Assembly (NCBI GenBank): GCA_019114945.1
Contig: DXEN01000029.1
Span: forward strand, 1-44,855
Source: Candidatus Parabacteroides intestinigallinarum
Lineage (GTDB): Bacteria; Bacteroidota; Bacteroidia; Bacteroidales; Tannerellaceae
Direction of reading: 5' to 3'
DNA: 44,855 nucleotides
Shown here in pieces: positions 16,846-26,180 of this stretch (positions within the stretch are counted from its first letter, which is position 1; each line of letters opens with the position of its first letter). Made by a program: the position numbers and the translations under genes. The notes under the pieces were generated by a model. The model ran no database searches. It worked only from the letters and a program-made list of their open reading frames with translations, and was not told the DNA's origin.

Positions 16846-16973
16846 CGGCATTTTGCCGTGATTATTTCTTAAAAAAATCTTGTTTTGAGAGATAAAATCG
16901 ATGGATTCCGGTTTCCTTCGGAGGAAAGCATAGTTTTCTTCGGAAGAAAACCTACTTTTCTCCGAAGGAAAAA
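16846..16973. repeat. Hairpin cluster between the DUF349 and MATE genes
   Basis: Three consecutive stem-loops share the words TTTTCTTCGG and GAAGAAAA. The first (16912-16927) reads TTTCCTTCGGAGGAAA, and the second (16934-16950) is TTTTCTTCGGAAGAAAA with an 8-bp stem. The third (16955-16973) is imperfect. A fourth, separate hairpin, CGGCATTTTGCCG, is at 16846-16858. They lie directly downstream of the leftward MATE gene and upstream of the DUF349 gene, so they may act as its 3' end. The near-identity of the first three suggests duplication. Confidence 0.7.
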
Positions 16974-17004
16974 CAGGCTTTCCGATACGGGATTGTTCGC
17001 GTAA

Positions 17005-18333
17005 TCACAAGATTTTCTTTTGCAGGGCACTGAACCAGATATAAGCGATGACGCCTTTTAACATACTGGAGATACTGATGGCCCACCAAACGCCGTTGAT
17101 GCCCAAGCCCAAGGCGGCCAGCCCGATAGCCAGCGGGATGCGCAACGTATTGCAAGCGATGCTGATGATGGCGGGCGGGACGGTGCGTCCGGTTCCATAG
17201 AACATGCCTTGCGTGGTAATCTCCAGCATCATGAAGACCATCGAATAGCCATCGATGCGGAGATACACGCTACCGGCCTCGTAGGCGGCCCGCTCCGGCA
17301 CGATCAGGGAAAAGACCTCGCTTCCGAAGAATACGAACAAGATGGTGCAGAGGATACCAATCACGAAGGTCATCTTGAGCGTGCTATGATAAGCGGTACG
17401 GATGCGGTCTTTTTTCCGGGCGGCGTAGTTTTGGGCGGTAAAGGCGCTAAGCGCCGTGCTGAATCCTTGCGAGGTATTCCAGGCGATCGCCTCCATTTGC
17501 CCGCCAGCGGTAAGCGTCGTCACGCCAATGTGCCCGCCATACGTGGAGGCCGTCCGTGCCATAAAGAGGTTGATGATGGCGAAAAAGGTATTCAACAAAG
17601 CGACCGGTAGTCCTAATTGGAATATCCGCCGGGTATAGGCTCCCTTCAACCGGACGAAGAAGGAGAAGCCTCCGAACAAAGGGTTCCGGCGCTTCAATTG
17701 GTAAACGAAGAGCGAGCAGACCACCGCTTGCGAGAGCCACGTAGCCCACGCCGCCCCGGCGGTTCCCCCGTTGAACCCGAAGATAAACAGGGGGTCGAGT
17801 ATCATATTCAGTACCAATCCCGTGCAATTGATATAAAAAGGGATCTGGCTCAATCCGGAGGCGTTGTGGATACCGGTGAACGCCGCCGATAGGAATACGA
17901 AGGGGAACGCGGTCGCTACGATTCGCAGGTACTCGACCGCGTTCAGCGCGATCGATTCCTCCAACTTATAGAACTCGATGATGGGATGCGCCAGCGCGAT
18001 CGACAATGTCGCCAAGCAGATGGATAGAGCCAAGGCGATGGTCAGGTTGTGCGAGGCGAACGCACGCGCGTCGCCCGTATTTTGCGCGCCGATGCTTTGC
18101 CCCACGCTTACCTCGGCGCCTACCTTATTTAAATAAGAGATAGAGTTGATCATCCACGTAAGGATACCCACGGCTCCGATAGCGGCTACGGCCTCGCTTC
18201 CCAACCGTCCGACCCATGCCATGTCCGTGAGGCTATAAGCCATCTGGATGAACGATGTCCCCATGATCGGCATCGCTAAGTGGAAGAGTTGCCGTGAGAT
18301 AGCTCCTTCGGTCAGATTTTTCGTTCCCTGCAT
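17005..18333 (-). CDS. MATE family efflux transporter
   Basis: This 442-residue inner-membrane protein, with about 12 transmembrane helices in two similar halves, exports drugs or metabolites using Na+ or H+ gradients. The N-terminus ISRQLFHLAMPIMGTSFIQMAYSLTDMAWVGRLG is the typical MATE first-helix region, and the second half restarts at RRIFQLGLPVALLNTFFAIINLFMA. It appears to be transcribed alone from a site near 18355 (minus-strand TACTTTCG) and is divergent from sppA. The substrate cannot be predicted. Confidence 0.92.
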   Translation of the reverse strand: MQGTKNLTEGAISRQLFHLAMPIMGTSFIQMAYSLTDMAWVGRLGSEAVAAIGAVGILTWMINSISYLNKVGAEVSVGQSIGAQNTGDARAFASHNLTIALALSICLATLSIALAHPIIEFYKLEESIALNAVEYLRIVATAFPFVFLSAAFTGIHNASGLSQIPFYINCTGLVLNMILDPLFIFGFNGGTAGAAWATWLSQAVVCSLFVYQLKRRNPLFGGFSFFVRLKGAYTRRIFQLGLPVALLNTFFAIINLFMARTASTYGGHIGVTTLTAGGQMEAIAWNTSQGFSTALSAFTAQNYAARKKDRIRTAYHSTLKMTFVIGILCTILFVFFGSEVFSLIVPERAAYEAGSVYLRIDGYSMVFMMLEITTQGMFYGTGRTVPPAIISIACNTLRIPLAIGLAALGLGINGVWWAISISSMLKGVIAYIWFSALQKKIL

Positions 18334-18413
18334 GATCGTTCCTTGAATTTAGCGCGAAAGTAGAAATAATTTCGCTACCTTTAGCGGGCAAGTATCAATC
18401 TATTCATTCCTGA

Positions 18414-18444
18414 TTGTTCGTTATCGATAGTATTCGTACATTTG
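18414..18444 (+). promoter_or_regulatory. Promoter of the sppA-lpxK-thiL operon
   Basis: TTG (18414-18416) and TACATTTG (18437-18444) are 20 nt apart, a full match to the Bacteroidota pattern. The sppA ATG lies 31 nt downstream of the -7 box. Confidence 0.6.
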
Positions 18445-18475
18445 TCTCCGGATTGATTAGCGAAAAAAAATAGAT

Positions 18476-20245
18476 ATGAAACAGTTTTTTAAGATGATGT
18501 TCGCCTCGGCGTTTGGAGTCTTGTTGGCGGCAGGGATTCTGGTAGCGCTCGCGTTCTCGATGCTCGTAGGCATAGCCGCTACGTGGAGCGGCACGCCATC
18601 GTATACCCCGGAAGAACGTACGGTGCTCAAGATCCGCTTGGATGGCACATTGGTCGATAGCGCAGAGGAAAATCCTTTGGCGGCATTCATCGGCGAGGAA
18701 GAAAGCACCTTATCATTGCGGGATTTGCTCGCCGCGATCCAGGTAGCGCGGGAGGATAGCCGGGTGGTGGGCATTTACCTGGAGTCCGGGGTGCTTTCCT
18801 CGGGTAGCGCCAGCTTGGGAGCGATCCGCGACGCTTTGACGGATTTCAAAGCAAGCGGGAAGTTCGTGGTAGCGTATGGCGACCTATTTACACAGGGCAA
18901 CTACTACCTATGTTCCGTAGCCGATAAAATATTCTTAAACCCACAAGGTCTGTTAGAGCTAAGTGGTATCGCGACCCAAACGATGTTCTATAAAGACTTA
19001 CTGGCACATTTAGGAATCGAGATGCAAATCTTCCGGGTTGGCACGTATAAAAGCGCGGTGGAACCTTTTATGCTCGACCGGATGAGCGATGCCAGCCGGG
19101 AGCAAATCCAATCGTATGTAACGGTTATCTGGAAAAACATCACGGAAGGAATCGCAGCGTCCCGCTCTATCTCCGAGGAGACGGTTCAGGCTTACGCCAA
19201 TCAAGGGCATTCGTTCTCTGATCCTACGGTCGCGATTGAGAAAGGCCTGATCGACGCACTGAAATATCGATCGGAGGCAGAGGATTACGTACGGGAATTA
19301 GCGGGGCAGAGCGGCCATGCGTTGCGTACCGCTACTGTTGCCCAAATCAACACGTCGCGATCATCATCCTTGAATCCAGGCGACGCGTGTATCGCTGTGC
19401 TATACGCTGAAGGAGAAATCATGGATACGGAAGCGAATGATTTCTACGACATGGAGAAATGCATCTCCACGCACGTAATCGAGGAATTGGCCCGTCTGCG
19501 CGAGGATGATGGGGTGAAAGCCGTGGTATTCCGAATCAACTCGCCCGGAGGAAGCGCTTATCTGTCGGAGCAAATATGGCATCAGATGGTGGAATTGCGC
19601 AAGAAAAAGCCGGTGGTTGTCTCGATGGGCGATGTCGCGGCATCGGGAGGCTATTACATCGCATGCGCAGCGAACCGGATTATCGCCGAGCCGAATACCT
19701 TGACCGGTTCAATCGGCATCTTCGGAGTATTTCCGAACGCGGCGGGATTATTTGATAAAATCGGCCTATCGACCGAAGTCGTGAAGACAAACGCTTTCTC
19801 GGATTTGGGTAATTTGTCGCGTCCGATGACCGAGAGCGAGAAGACGTTGATACAAGGATACGTGGAGCGAGGATACCGGACGTTCCTCACCCGTTGCGCC
19901 GATGGGCGGAACATGCCGTTGGAGGCGGTCGATAAAATCGCCCAAGGCCGGGTCTGGACAGGCGAACAAGCGTTGGAAATCGGTTTGGTCGACGCATTGG
20001 GCGGCATCGATACCGCGATCCGCACGGCCGCCGAGCTGGCGGAGATAGATTCTTATGAGGTCATGCCGGTCAGTGGCTCGAAGAATTTTTGGGAAGAGCT
20101 CTGGACAAGCCCATTGGGCGAGGTCCGGTCGACCATCGCCCGAGAGGTTTTGGGTGAGGAATTCATGTATTACCGGGCTTTACGTCAAGCGAAAGCGAAT
20201 ATGGGCTTATATGCCCGTCTTCCTTTTAATGTGCGACCTCTTTAA
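18476..20245 (+). CDS. sppA: Signal peptide peptidase SppA, 67 kDa type
   Basis: A membrane-anchored serine protease that degrades cleaved signal peptides. The 589-residue length and two tandem peptidase S49 domains are those of the long E. coli-like form. The Ser/Lys dyad is split between halves as expected: K192 in TYKSAVEPF and S390 in GDVAASGGYYIA. One N-terminal membrane anchor (about 9-31) is present. It is the first gene of a rightward operon with lpxK, whose start is 11 bp after the sppA stop. Confidence 0.95.
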   Translation: MKQFFKMMFASAFGVLLAAGILVALAFSMLVGIAATWSGTPSYTPEERTVLKIRLDGTLVDSAEENPLAAFIGEEESTLSLRDLLAAIQVAREDSRVVGIYLESGVLSSGSASLGAIRDALTDFKASGKFVVAYGDLFTQGNYYLCSVADKIFLNPQGLLELSGIATQTMFYKDLLAHLGIEMQIFRVGTYKSAVEPFMLDRMSDASREQIQSYVTVIWKNITEGIAASRSISEETVQAYANQGHSFSDPTVAIEKGLIDALKYRSEAEDYVRELAGQSGHALRTATVAQINTSRSSSLNPGDACIAVLYAEGEIMDTEANDFYDMEKCISTHVIEELARLREDDGVKAVVFRINSPGGSAYLSEQIWHQMVELRKKKPVVVSMGDVAASGGYYIACAANRIIAEPNTLTGSIGIFGVFPNAAGLFDKIGLSTEVVKTNAFSDLGNLSRPMTESEKTLIQGYVERGYRTFLTRCADGRNMPLEAVDKIAQGRVWTGEQALEIGLVDALGGIDTAIRTAAELAEIDSYEVMPVSGSKNFWEELWTSPLGEVRSTIAREVLGEEFMYYRALRQAKANMGLYARLPFNVRPL

Positions 20246-20256
20246 ACACAACGGAT

Positions 20257-21363
20257 ATGCGGGACTCTATTTCCTTACATCCCTGGCTCGCTCCTTTCGC
20301 TTTTTTATATGGTTTGGGCGTTTGTTTTCGGAATTGGTTGTTTGACGCGGGGCTTCTACGCTCGGAGCGGTTCCCGCTTCCCGTTATCTGTATTGGCAAT
20401 ATAGCCGTAGGCGGAACGGGGAAGACGCCTCATACGGAATATCTTATTCGCCTATTGAAGGAGCGCTATCGTATCGCCGTATTGAGCCGGGGGTATAAAC
20501 GGAAAACCTCCGGTTTCTTGCTGGCGACCGGCCAAAGCCGATGCGAGGAAATTGGGGATGAGCCTTATCAGATGAAACGCAAGTTCCCGGATATACAGGT
20601 CGCGGTAGACGCGGATCGTCGGCGGGGCATTTGTCAATTGCTGGCCTTGCCTCCGGACAAGCGCCCGGAGGTCATCTTGCTGGACGATGCTTTCCAGCAT
20701 CGGTACGTATGTCCCTCTTTACGTATTTTGCTCACGGATAACCATCGCCTGTATACGCACGACCGGCTTTTACCGATGGGGCGTTTGCGGGAGTCCGCCC
20801 AAGGCGCCCGGCGTGCGGATATAATCGTTGTTACGAAATGCGATCCCAAGATAAATCCAATGGAGGTTCAGCTACTCAAACGAGAGCTGACGTTGTCTCC
20901 CTGGCAGGCGCTTTTCGTCAGCACGATCGCATATGGCGATGTGGAACCGCTCTTCCCCGGTGAGGCGCCTACGTTGACTTGGGATGCGATCGCGAGCGAA
21001 AAAGCGGTCTTGTTAGTATCGGGCATCGCCTCTCCGGCTCCCTTTGAGCAAGCGGTCCGAACCTATACGGATCGGCTCATCACGTTGGCTTTTCCGGATC
21101 ATCATGCGTTTACACCCGCTGATATCCAAAAGATTCAGAGGAGGTTCGACCAGTTGGATGCCTCAAGCCGGATAATGATCACTACGGAAAAAGACGCGGC
21201 CCGGCTTCGGGAACTCACCTTTTTGCCCCGGGCATGGCGGAATCGTTTGTATGTCTTACCGATCCGGGTAGAATTTCCGCTTGATGGCGAAGAGCGCTTC
21301 CGCTCGTTGATATGGAAGCATATAGATACATGTATAACGGATTATTCAAAAGATAAATGCTAA
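20257..21363 (+). CDS. lpxK: Tetraacyldisaccharide 4'-kinase
   Basis: LpxK phosphorylates the 4' position of the lipid A disaccharide precursor at the inner face of the cytoplasmic membrane. The 368-residue protein has the LpxK form of Walker A, GNIAVGGTGKTPHTEYL (about 47-63), after an N-terminal hydrophobic segment. It continues with VLSRGYKRKTSGF, then DAFQHRYV and GRLRE. Its presence shows that the organism makes a lipid A-containing outer membrane. It is the middle gene of the sppA-lpxK-thiL operon, 4 bp before thiL. Confidence 0.95.
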   Translation: MRDSISLHPWLAPFAFLYGLGVCFRNWLFDAGLLRSERFPLPVICIGNIAVGGTGKTPHTEYLIRLLKERYRIAVLSRGYKRKTSGFLLATGQSRCEEIGDEPYQMKRKFPDIQVAVDADRRRGICQLLALPPDKRPEVILLDDAFQHRYVCPSLRILLTDNHRLYTHDRLLPMGRLRESAQGARRADIIVVTKCDPKINPMEVQLLKRELTLSPWQALFVSTIAYGDVEPLFPGEAPTLTWDAIASEKAVLLVSGIASPAPFEQAVRTYTDRLITLAFPDHHAFTPADIQKIQRRFDQLDASSRIMITTEKDAARLRELTFLPRAWRNRLYVLPIRVEFPLDGEERFRSLIWKHIDTCITDYSKDKC

Positions 21364-21367
21364 CGAT

Positions 21368-22399
21368 ATGGGTAATAGAACAGAGATAGCTACATTGGGC
21401 GAGTTCGGTTTGATTCGCCATCTCACGGAAAAGATAGAGTTGAAGAATCCCAGTACGCTAAAAGGAGTGGGAGACGATGCGGCGGTATTGGATTACGCCG
21501 ATAAGCAGGTACTAATCACGACCGATCTCCTCCTGGAAGGCATTCATTTCGATTTGATGTATGTGCCCTTGAAGCATCTGGGATATAAATCCGCGGTCGT
21601 AAACTTCTCCGATATCTACGCCATGAACGGACGCCCGAAACAGATCACGGTATCGTTGGGAATCTCGCGGCGTTTTTGCATCGAGGATATGGAAGAGCTT
21701 TACGCGGGAATCCGCCTGGCTTGCGATATTTATGGAGTTGATTTAGTAGGGGGCGACACATCTGCCTCCCGCACGGGATTGACCATCAGCATTACGTGCG
21801 TCGGCGAAGGCGAGAAAGGGAAAGTGGTGTACCGAAGCGGCGCACGGGAAACGGATTTAATTTGTGTCTCCGGCGATTTGGGAGCCGCTTATATGGGACT
21901 TCAGTTGCTGGAACGAGAAAAAAGCGTGTTTCAAGGCGAGAAAGATTTTACACCCGATTTTTCCGGCAAGGAATATCTCTTGGAACGCCAATTGAAGCCG
22001 GAAGCCAGGAAGGATATCGTCGAGGCGCTGGAGCGGGCGGGCATCGTACCGACCGCAATGATGGATATATCGGACGGGCTTTCCTCGGAGTTATTGCATA
22101 TCTCGAAAGCGAGTGGCGTAGGATGCCGCGTCTACGAAGATCGTATCCCGATCGACTATCAAACCGCGGTGATGGCGGAACAGTTCAATATGAACTTGGC
22201 GACCGCCGCCTTAAACGGGGGCGAGGATTACGAGCTCTTGTTCACGGTTCCCTTAACGGACCACGAGAAAGTGGAGGCGATGGAGGGCGTGAAGGTGATT
22301 GGCCATATCACGCGTCCGGAACTGGGCAACTATCTGGTAGGTCGCGACGGAGGCGAGGTAGAATTGCGTGCGCAAGGCTGGAACTCGCTGAATGAATAA
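21368..22399 (+). CDS. thiL: Thiamine-phosphate kinase
   Basis: ThiL phosphorylates thiamine monophosphate to the active cofactor thiamine diphosphate. The 343-residue protein is of the PurM/AIR synthase-related fold. It has the ThiL-specific LGEFGLIRHL start, the Asp-rich metal/ATP sites GVGDDAAVL and TTDLLLEGIHFD, then NFSDIYAMNGRP, DLVGGDTSAS, and MDISDGLSSELLHI and GGEDYELLF. No TPP riboswitch is visible upstream; expression appears to depend on the sppA operon promoter. The gene converges with the TonB-dependent receptor gene, with only 46 bp between stops and no obvious terminator. Confidence 0.95.
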   Translation: MGNRTEIATLGEFGLIRHLTEKIELKNPSTLKGVGDDAAVLDYADKQVLITTDLLLEGIHFDLMYVPLKHLGYKSAVVNFSDIYAMNGRPKQITVSLGISRRFCIEDMEELYAGIRLACDIYGVDLVGGDTSASRTGLTISITCVGEGEKGKVVYRSGARETDLICVSGDLGAAYMGLQLLEREKSVFQGEKDFTPDFSGKEYLLERQLKPEARKDIVEALERAGIVPTAMMDISDGLSSELLHISKASGVGCRVYEDRIPIDYQTAVMAEQFNMNLATAALNGGEDYELLFTVPLTDHEKVEAMEGVKVIGHITRPELGNYLVGRDGGEVELRAQGWNSLNE

Positions 22400-22445
22400 A
22401 TCGGTTGAGCCACGCGGACAAGACCGGCTTGGAGCGGAAAGGCGA

Positions 22446-24770
22446 TCAAAAGGCGATCGCTACCTCCGCCCCGATCTGGAAAGGCTTGCCGAGTTGAATG
22501 AATGGATTATCAAACGACTCGAAGTAGAACGCCGCATAATGGGTGTTCGTGATGTTGCGGCTCCACAGGCTCACGTTGAGGACGCCCTTCCGAACGCCCA
22601 ACTTCGCGTTCAGCGTTCCGTAAAAACGTTGGTAGATGTCGTTACGTTCAGTCCAATAGATTTTCCCCGCGCCACTGAACTGCGCGGAAGCGGTAAACTG
22701 ATCGAGCCACGCTCCGTGAAAGAGGCGTGTGTATAGCAACCCCACGTTCAAGGTATGACGGGGTGTATAGGGAATAAAATTCCCTTTGAAATCCTCCTGC
22801 CCGTTGTTGTAATCGCGGAAAGTAGCACGGGTGAGCCCGTAATTAACATCGGCGGTAAGCCCGTCGGCAAGGCGGGCATGTAACGAAGCCTCCACGCCAT
22901 AACTCCGTGCCTTACCCGCGTTCGTTAAGACGCGGCCATTGCCGCTATTCACGAATTTCGTTAATTGTACATCCTGAATATCCATATAGAACCCGGTCAC
23001 CTCGGCGCTTAGTCGGTTAGCGAGCAATTCACTCCGGATACCCAGCTCATAATTCCAACTCTTCTCCGGCTTATAAGCGGCAACCTCCTCGATAGGCGTC
23101 GGTTCCTCGACATCAATAGACATCATTTCTTTGAAGGCGCTCATCATATCGTAGCGCATCTGGCTTTGCATCACGTCGGCGGACATCTGCACGTTGTATC
23201 CGCCCGTCTTATATCCTTTCGCTACGGAAAAATAGGTGAACGTTCCCGGTACGCATTCGTATTTGAGGGAGACTTTCGGCAATACCTGCCAGAAGTCTTG
23301 GGAAGTCCGTGTATCCATCACCGTGGTTGGGATCGTGAAAAAGCGGTCGAGTTCGATATAAGGCTCGCTTCCGGTAAAGCTGATGCCCATACGCATCTTG
23401 GCCTCCGATTGATAAGACATCTTTTGCTTTTCGTAGTCTACCCGTACGCCCGCCGTAATCGAGAGGCCTTCCGTAAACAAGTTGTTGTACGTAGACTGAT
23501 GATATAAAGCCAAGCCAAACGAAGGTGTCTGGAAAGAGCCGGGGATATACAAATGCTCATCCAATATCTTCAACGACGGCATCCGGGGATATTGCTCCTT
23601 CAGTTGGTCGAACACGGGTTGAAGCACGGTCTGTATGCCTTCTTCCTTGAAATCGACCGGCCCGTCGGTATGCAGGTTGTCGTAAAAGCCATACAATCCG
23701 ACCGACCATTGATAGTCTTGCTTCGCGACGCTTTTGACCGCGATTTCCTCACTGATAGCATGTTGTCGTTGCTTTTGGTTGAGCGTGAAAATGGAACGGG
23801 GCGAGAAATCTTGATCCATTTTCATGTCATCCTTGAAATACTGATAACCCGTATTACTACTTAACAAAATCCGCTCGTTCCGGTACTCAAGTGATAGGTT
23901 GTTGGCGATGACTGTCCGTTTATAGCTGCTGGGGTCGTTGATGTTGACCGGCTCTACGTGCCGATAATCCGTGTTTCCGTTTCCTGTAAATAATCCGTAA
24001 GGGAAAGCGCCTTGATTCGCGTAATCGGCAGAAAGCGAATAGGCCGCCCGGAAATGTGGGCTGAACCTTCCTTCCAGCTTGATGCGTCCGCCCACATTAT
24101 CCTCCTTGTCGACTCGCTTTCCGTCGTAAGCATTGGTATAAAAGCCATCGTTATGGTCGTAGTACATCGCCGCGGTGAATCCGATCTTCTCGCTCAACTG
24201 TCCATAATGGGATGCCTTTACCTTGTATTGTCCATAGCTCCCGGCGGAAAAAGAGAGCCGTTTCCCTTGAAAATCGAATGGCGAGATGGTGTAGATATTC
24301 ACGATTCCACCCATGGCGTTCCGCCCGTACAGCGTTCCTTGCGGACCACGTAAGACTTCGATCCGCTGAATGTCGGTCAGTTCGAAGTCGAAGGTGCTTT
24401 TGTCTAAATAAGGAACATTGTCGACGTATAGCCCTACCGACTGCCCGCTGCTTCGGGCACCAATACCGCGAATATAGATGGCCGACGTCAACTTTGCCCC
24501 GTAATCGGGAATGAACAAATTAGGCACGAAAGAACTAATATCTTTCAATGCCTCGATTTGCCGCCCCGCGATCATGCGCGGGGAAAGGATAGAGACGGAT
24601 CCCGGCAACGTTCGCAAGTCGTTGGTCTCTTTCGTAGAAGAGGTGATGATCACCTCGTTCATATTGTATGTCCGGATAGTATCGTTTTCGTGTGTATGGA
24701 TATTGTCGGCAAATGTTCCCTGTGAGCCCGCGAGAGCGAGGGCGACGATGCCAATATATTGCTGCTTCAT
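22446..24770 (-). CDS. TonB-dependent outer-membrane receptor
   Basis: A 774-residue ligand-gated outer-membrane channel. Signal peptide (MKQQYIGIVALALAGSQGTFA), then a TonB-box-like NMNEVIITSS, a plug domain (about 40-155) with IQRIEVLRGPQGTLYGRNAMGG, and a 22-strand barrel ending VAIAF. No SusD partner and no N-terminal carboxypeptidase-like domain are seen. It therefore resembles siderophore/heme/cobalamin-type receptors more than glycan SusC proteins, and its ligand is unknown. Start 24770 is chosen for an AAAGGA ribosome-binding site just upstream, although in-frame ATGs lie at 24785 and 24827. It follows the LuxR-type gene and may have its own promoter. Confidence 0.9.
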   Translation of the reverse strand: MKQQYIGIVALALAGSQGTFADNIHTHENDTIRTYNMNEVIITSSTKETNDLRTLPGSVSILSPRMIAGRQIEALKDISSFVPNLFIPDYGAKLTSAIYIRGIGARSSGQSVGLYVDNVPYLDKSTFDFELTDIQRIEVLRGPQGTLYGRNAMGGIVNIYTISPFDFQGKRLSFSAGSYGQYKVKASHYGQLSEKIGFTAAMYYDHNDGFYTNAYDGKRVDKEDNVGGRIKLEGRFSPHFRAAYSLSADYANQGAFPYGLFTGNGNTDYRHVEPVNINDPSSYKRTVIANNLSLEYRNERILLSSNTGYQYFKDDMKMDQDFSPRSIFTLNQKQRQHAISEEIAVKSVAKQDYQWSVGLYGFYDNLHTDGPVDFKEEGIQTVLQPVFDQLKEQYPRMPSLKILDEHLYIPGSFQTPSFGLALYHQSTYNNLFTEGLSITAGVRVDYEKQKMSYQSEAKMRMGISFTGSEPYIELDRFFTIPTTVMDTRTSQDFWQVLPKVSLKYECVPGTFTYFSVAKGYKTGGYNVQMSADVMQSQMRYDMMSAFKEMMSIDVEEPTPIEEVAAYKPEKSWNYELGIRSELLANRLSAEVTGFYMDIQDVQLTKFVNSGNGRVLTNAGKARSYGVEASLHARLADGLTADVNYGLTRATFRDYNNGQEDFKGNFIPYTPRHTLNVGLLYTRLFHGAWLDQFTASAQFSGAGKIYWTERNDIYQRFYGTLNAKLGVRKGVLNVSLWSRNITNTHYAAFYFESFDNPFIQLGKPFQIGAEVAIAF

Positions 24771-24796
24771 TCGATTTCCTTTCATTTTTTCCTCCG

Positions 24797-24827
24797 CGAA
24801 GGAACAGTAAAAGCAGGAAATGGGCAA
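24797..24827 (-). promoter_or_regulatory. Possible promoter of the TonB-dependent receptor gene
   Basis: On the minus strand TTG (24827-24825) is followed after 20 nt by TTCCTTCG (24804-24797), close to TAnnTTTG with two changes. It sits in the 89-bp gap after the LuxR-type gene. Confidence 0.3.
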
Positions 24828-24859
24828 TCCCTATTTATAGTGATTTTGGGACGTTCCGC

Positions 24860-25444
24860 CTACAGCCCGATCTCTTCACCCGAAACAATTCCATTCATGA
24901 TAGCATAAAAGGTGAGTCCAGAGACGGTCTTGATTCCCAATTTCGCGGTGATATTCTTCCGGTGAGTAAGCACGGTATTCAAGCTAATGCTTAGTTTATC
25001 AGCGATCTCCTTGTTCGTGACGCCTTTGGCAATGAGCCGCAATACATCGATTTCTCGGCCGGATAGCCCTTTATTGTTGTCCGCGGCCGGGTATGCGCTC
25101 GCATGCTCCTCGGCGAATAAGAATTGCAGTTGCTCCAGAATCAGTTCTTGCGGAGCGCCGGTCGTAATCCGATTCACAGCCACGGAACCATTTGGTTCCA
25201 AGGTACTTTCGCTTAAGATAGCGGTCTTATTACGCCGGGGCAGGAAGAAATCCGGATTCATCACGAAGGTTTCCGGATCGGTAAAATAATAATCGTATAG
25301 CTCATTCCCCGCCATGGACAATTGCTCAAGCGTCGGGAAATGACTAACCTCCACCGGCGGGAAATAGTCGGTCAGCAAACTTTGCAATCCGATGCCACGC
25401 AAGGTATCGGTAAGGACAATCGCTATTTGCTTGATCCGGTGCAT
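24860..25444 (-). CDS. LuxR-type regulator with receiver-like N-terminus
   Basis: The 194-residue protein ends with a LuxR/FixJ helix-turn-helix domain (about 127-185: LSGREIDVLRLIAKGVTNKEIADKL then SLNTVLTHRKNITAKLG). Its N-terminal 110 residues look like a shortened or degenerate response-regulator receiver. The canonical acidic pair is absent after the first strand (IAIVLTDTLRG), though an Asp at 56 (FTDPETF) is near the phospho-acceptor position. It is 15 bp downstream of the hemerythrin-like gene, as if the two act together. The LuxR-type CdhR of Porphyromonas gingivalis, a hemin/community regulator, is a possible relative from memory. No histidine kinase is nearby. Confidence 0.85.
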   Translation of the reverse strand: MHRIKQIAIVLTDTLRGIGLQSLLTDYFPPVEVSHFPTLEQLSMAGNELYDYYFTDPETFVMNPDFFLPRRNKTAILSESTLEPNGSVAVNRITTGAPQELILEQLQFLFAEEHASAYPAADNNKGLSGREIDVLRLIAKGVTNKEIADKLSISLNTVLTHRKNITAKLGIKTVSGLTFYAIMNGIVSGEEIGL

Positions 25445-25459
25445 ACTGGTTGAGAGGTG

Positions 25460-26173
25460 TTAACAACACGATCGCTCCATCTTCTCCATCGCTTGCGTCA
25501 TGGGCGTAAGGATACGGTAACGGATACGATTATGCTGCTTGATATCTTTCTCTAAACTACAAATCGAAAATAATACAGCATAACACAGGTTCTCGTCGTA
25601 ATCACCCGAGAGGTGCTTCACCATAATGCTCTTCAAGTCGGCGAGCAGCTCCTCGATACTGTCTTCCGTATGCCGCTCGGAGGTGAGTCGCAATCCGTCT
25701 ATCGCCAGGGAGTCTTTCTCCAACCGCTCACTGAGCGACCGACAATAAGGGAACCATACTTGCTCGTCCTGTTGAATGCGAGTGGTCAGTTCCGCCTTAA
25801 AAGATGCGAAGAAACGTCCGATCAATCCCAATGTCGGGTTGCCCGGCGCGCTCATGGAGATAAACGAGTTCAAATGCCGTTCGATATTCGGCAATTGGTA
25901 GCGGGCGTAATATTGGTTGGTCTTGGTAAGATAATCGATAATCTGCGACGTATGGAAAGTCTGTAGTTTCTTTTCCGGAAAATATTCCTCGTTTAAGAAG
26001 GTATTGATTACCGTCAGCAGGAAATCCGTATCCAAGGCATGCGCCTCGCAGATGACCCGCACCGACGCGTCACCCAATCCCAAACGGATACCGAACCGGT
26101 TAATAACAGGAATGAGTGAGGGGTGTTCCTCCACCACCTCACTCAATCGCATCGTTGGATATACTAACGGCAT
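25460..26173 (-). CDS. Hemerythrin/RIC-like protein with degenerate metal site
   Basis: The 237-residue protein has the layout of the YtfE/RIC iron-sulfur repair family: a short N-terminal ScdA-like segment (about 8-60) and a C-terminal four-helix hemerythrin-like domain (about 75-225). The N-terminal Cys-Cys of active RIC proteins is replaced by RLGLGD. In the helical domain the expected His/Glu ligands appear lost: TNQYYARYQLP where RIC has a His-rich motif, RIQQDEQVWFP without the His, and QHNRIRYRI where HxxxE would be. It ends in CC. Probably a sensor or partner of the adjacent LuxR-type protein and not an enzyme, but that is inference. It starts 7 bp after the TIM-barrel gene's stop. 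Confidence 0.75.
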   Translation of the reverse strand: MPLVYPTMRLSEVVEEHPSLIPVINRFGIRLGLGDASVRVICEAHALDTDFLLTVINTFLNEEYFPEKKLQTFHTSQIIDYLTKTNQYYARYQLPNIERHLNSFISMSAPGNPTLGLIGRFFASFKAELTTRIQQDEQVWFPYCRSLSERLEKDSLAIDGLRLTSERHTEDSIEELLADLKSIMVKHLSGDYDENLCYAVLFSICSLEKDIKQHNRIRYRILTPMTQAMEKMERSCC

Positions 26174-26180
26174 ATCGTTA

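Noticed and set aside
21364-21367. TPP riboswitch before thiL
   Set aside because: Only 4 bp separate lpxK and thiL, and no TPP-aptamer motif such as CTGAGA was noticed in the coding sequence upstream.
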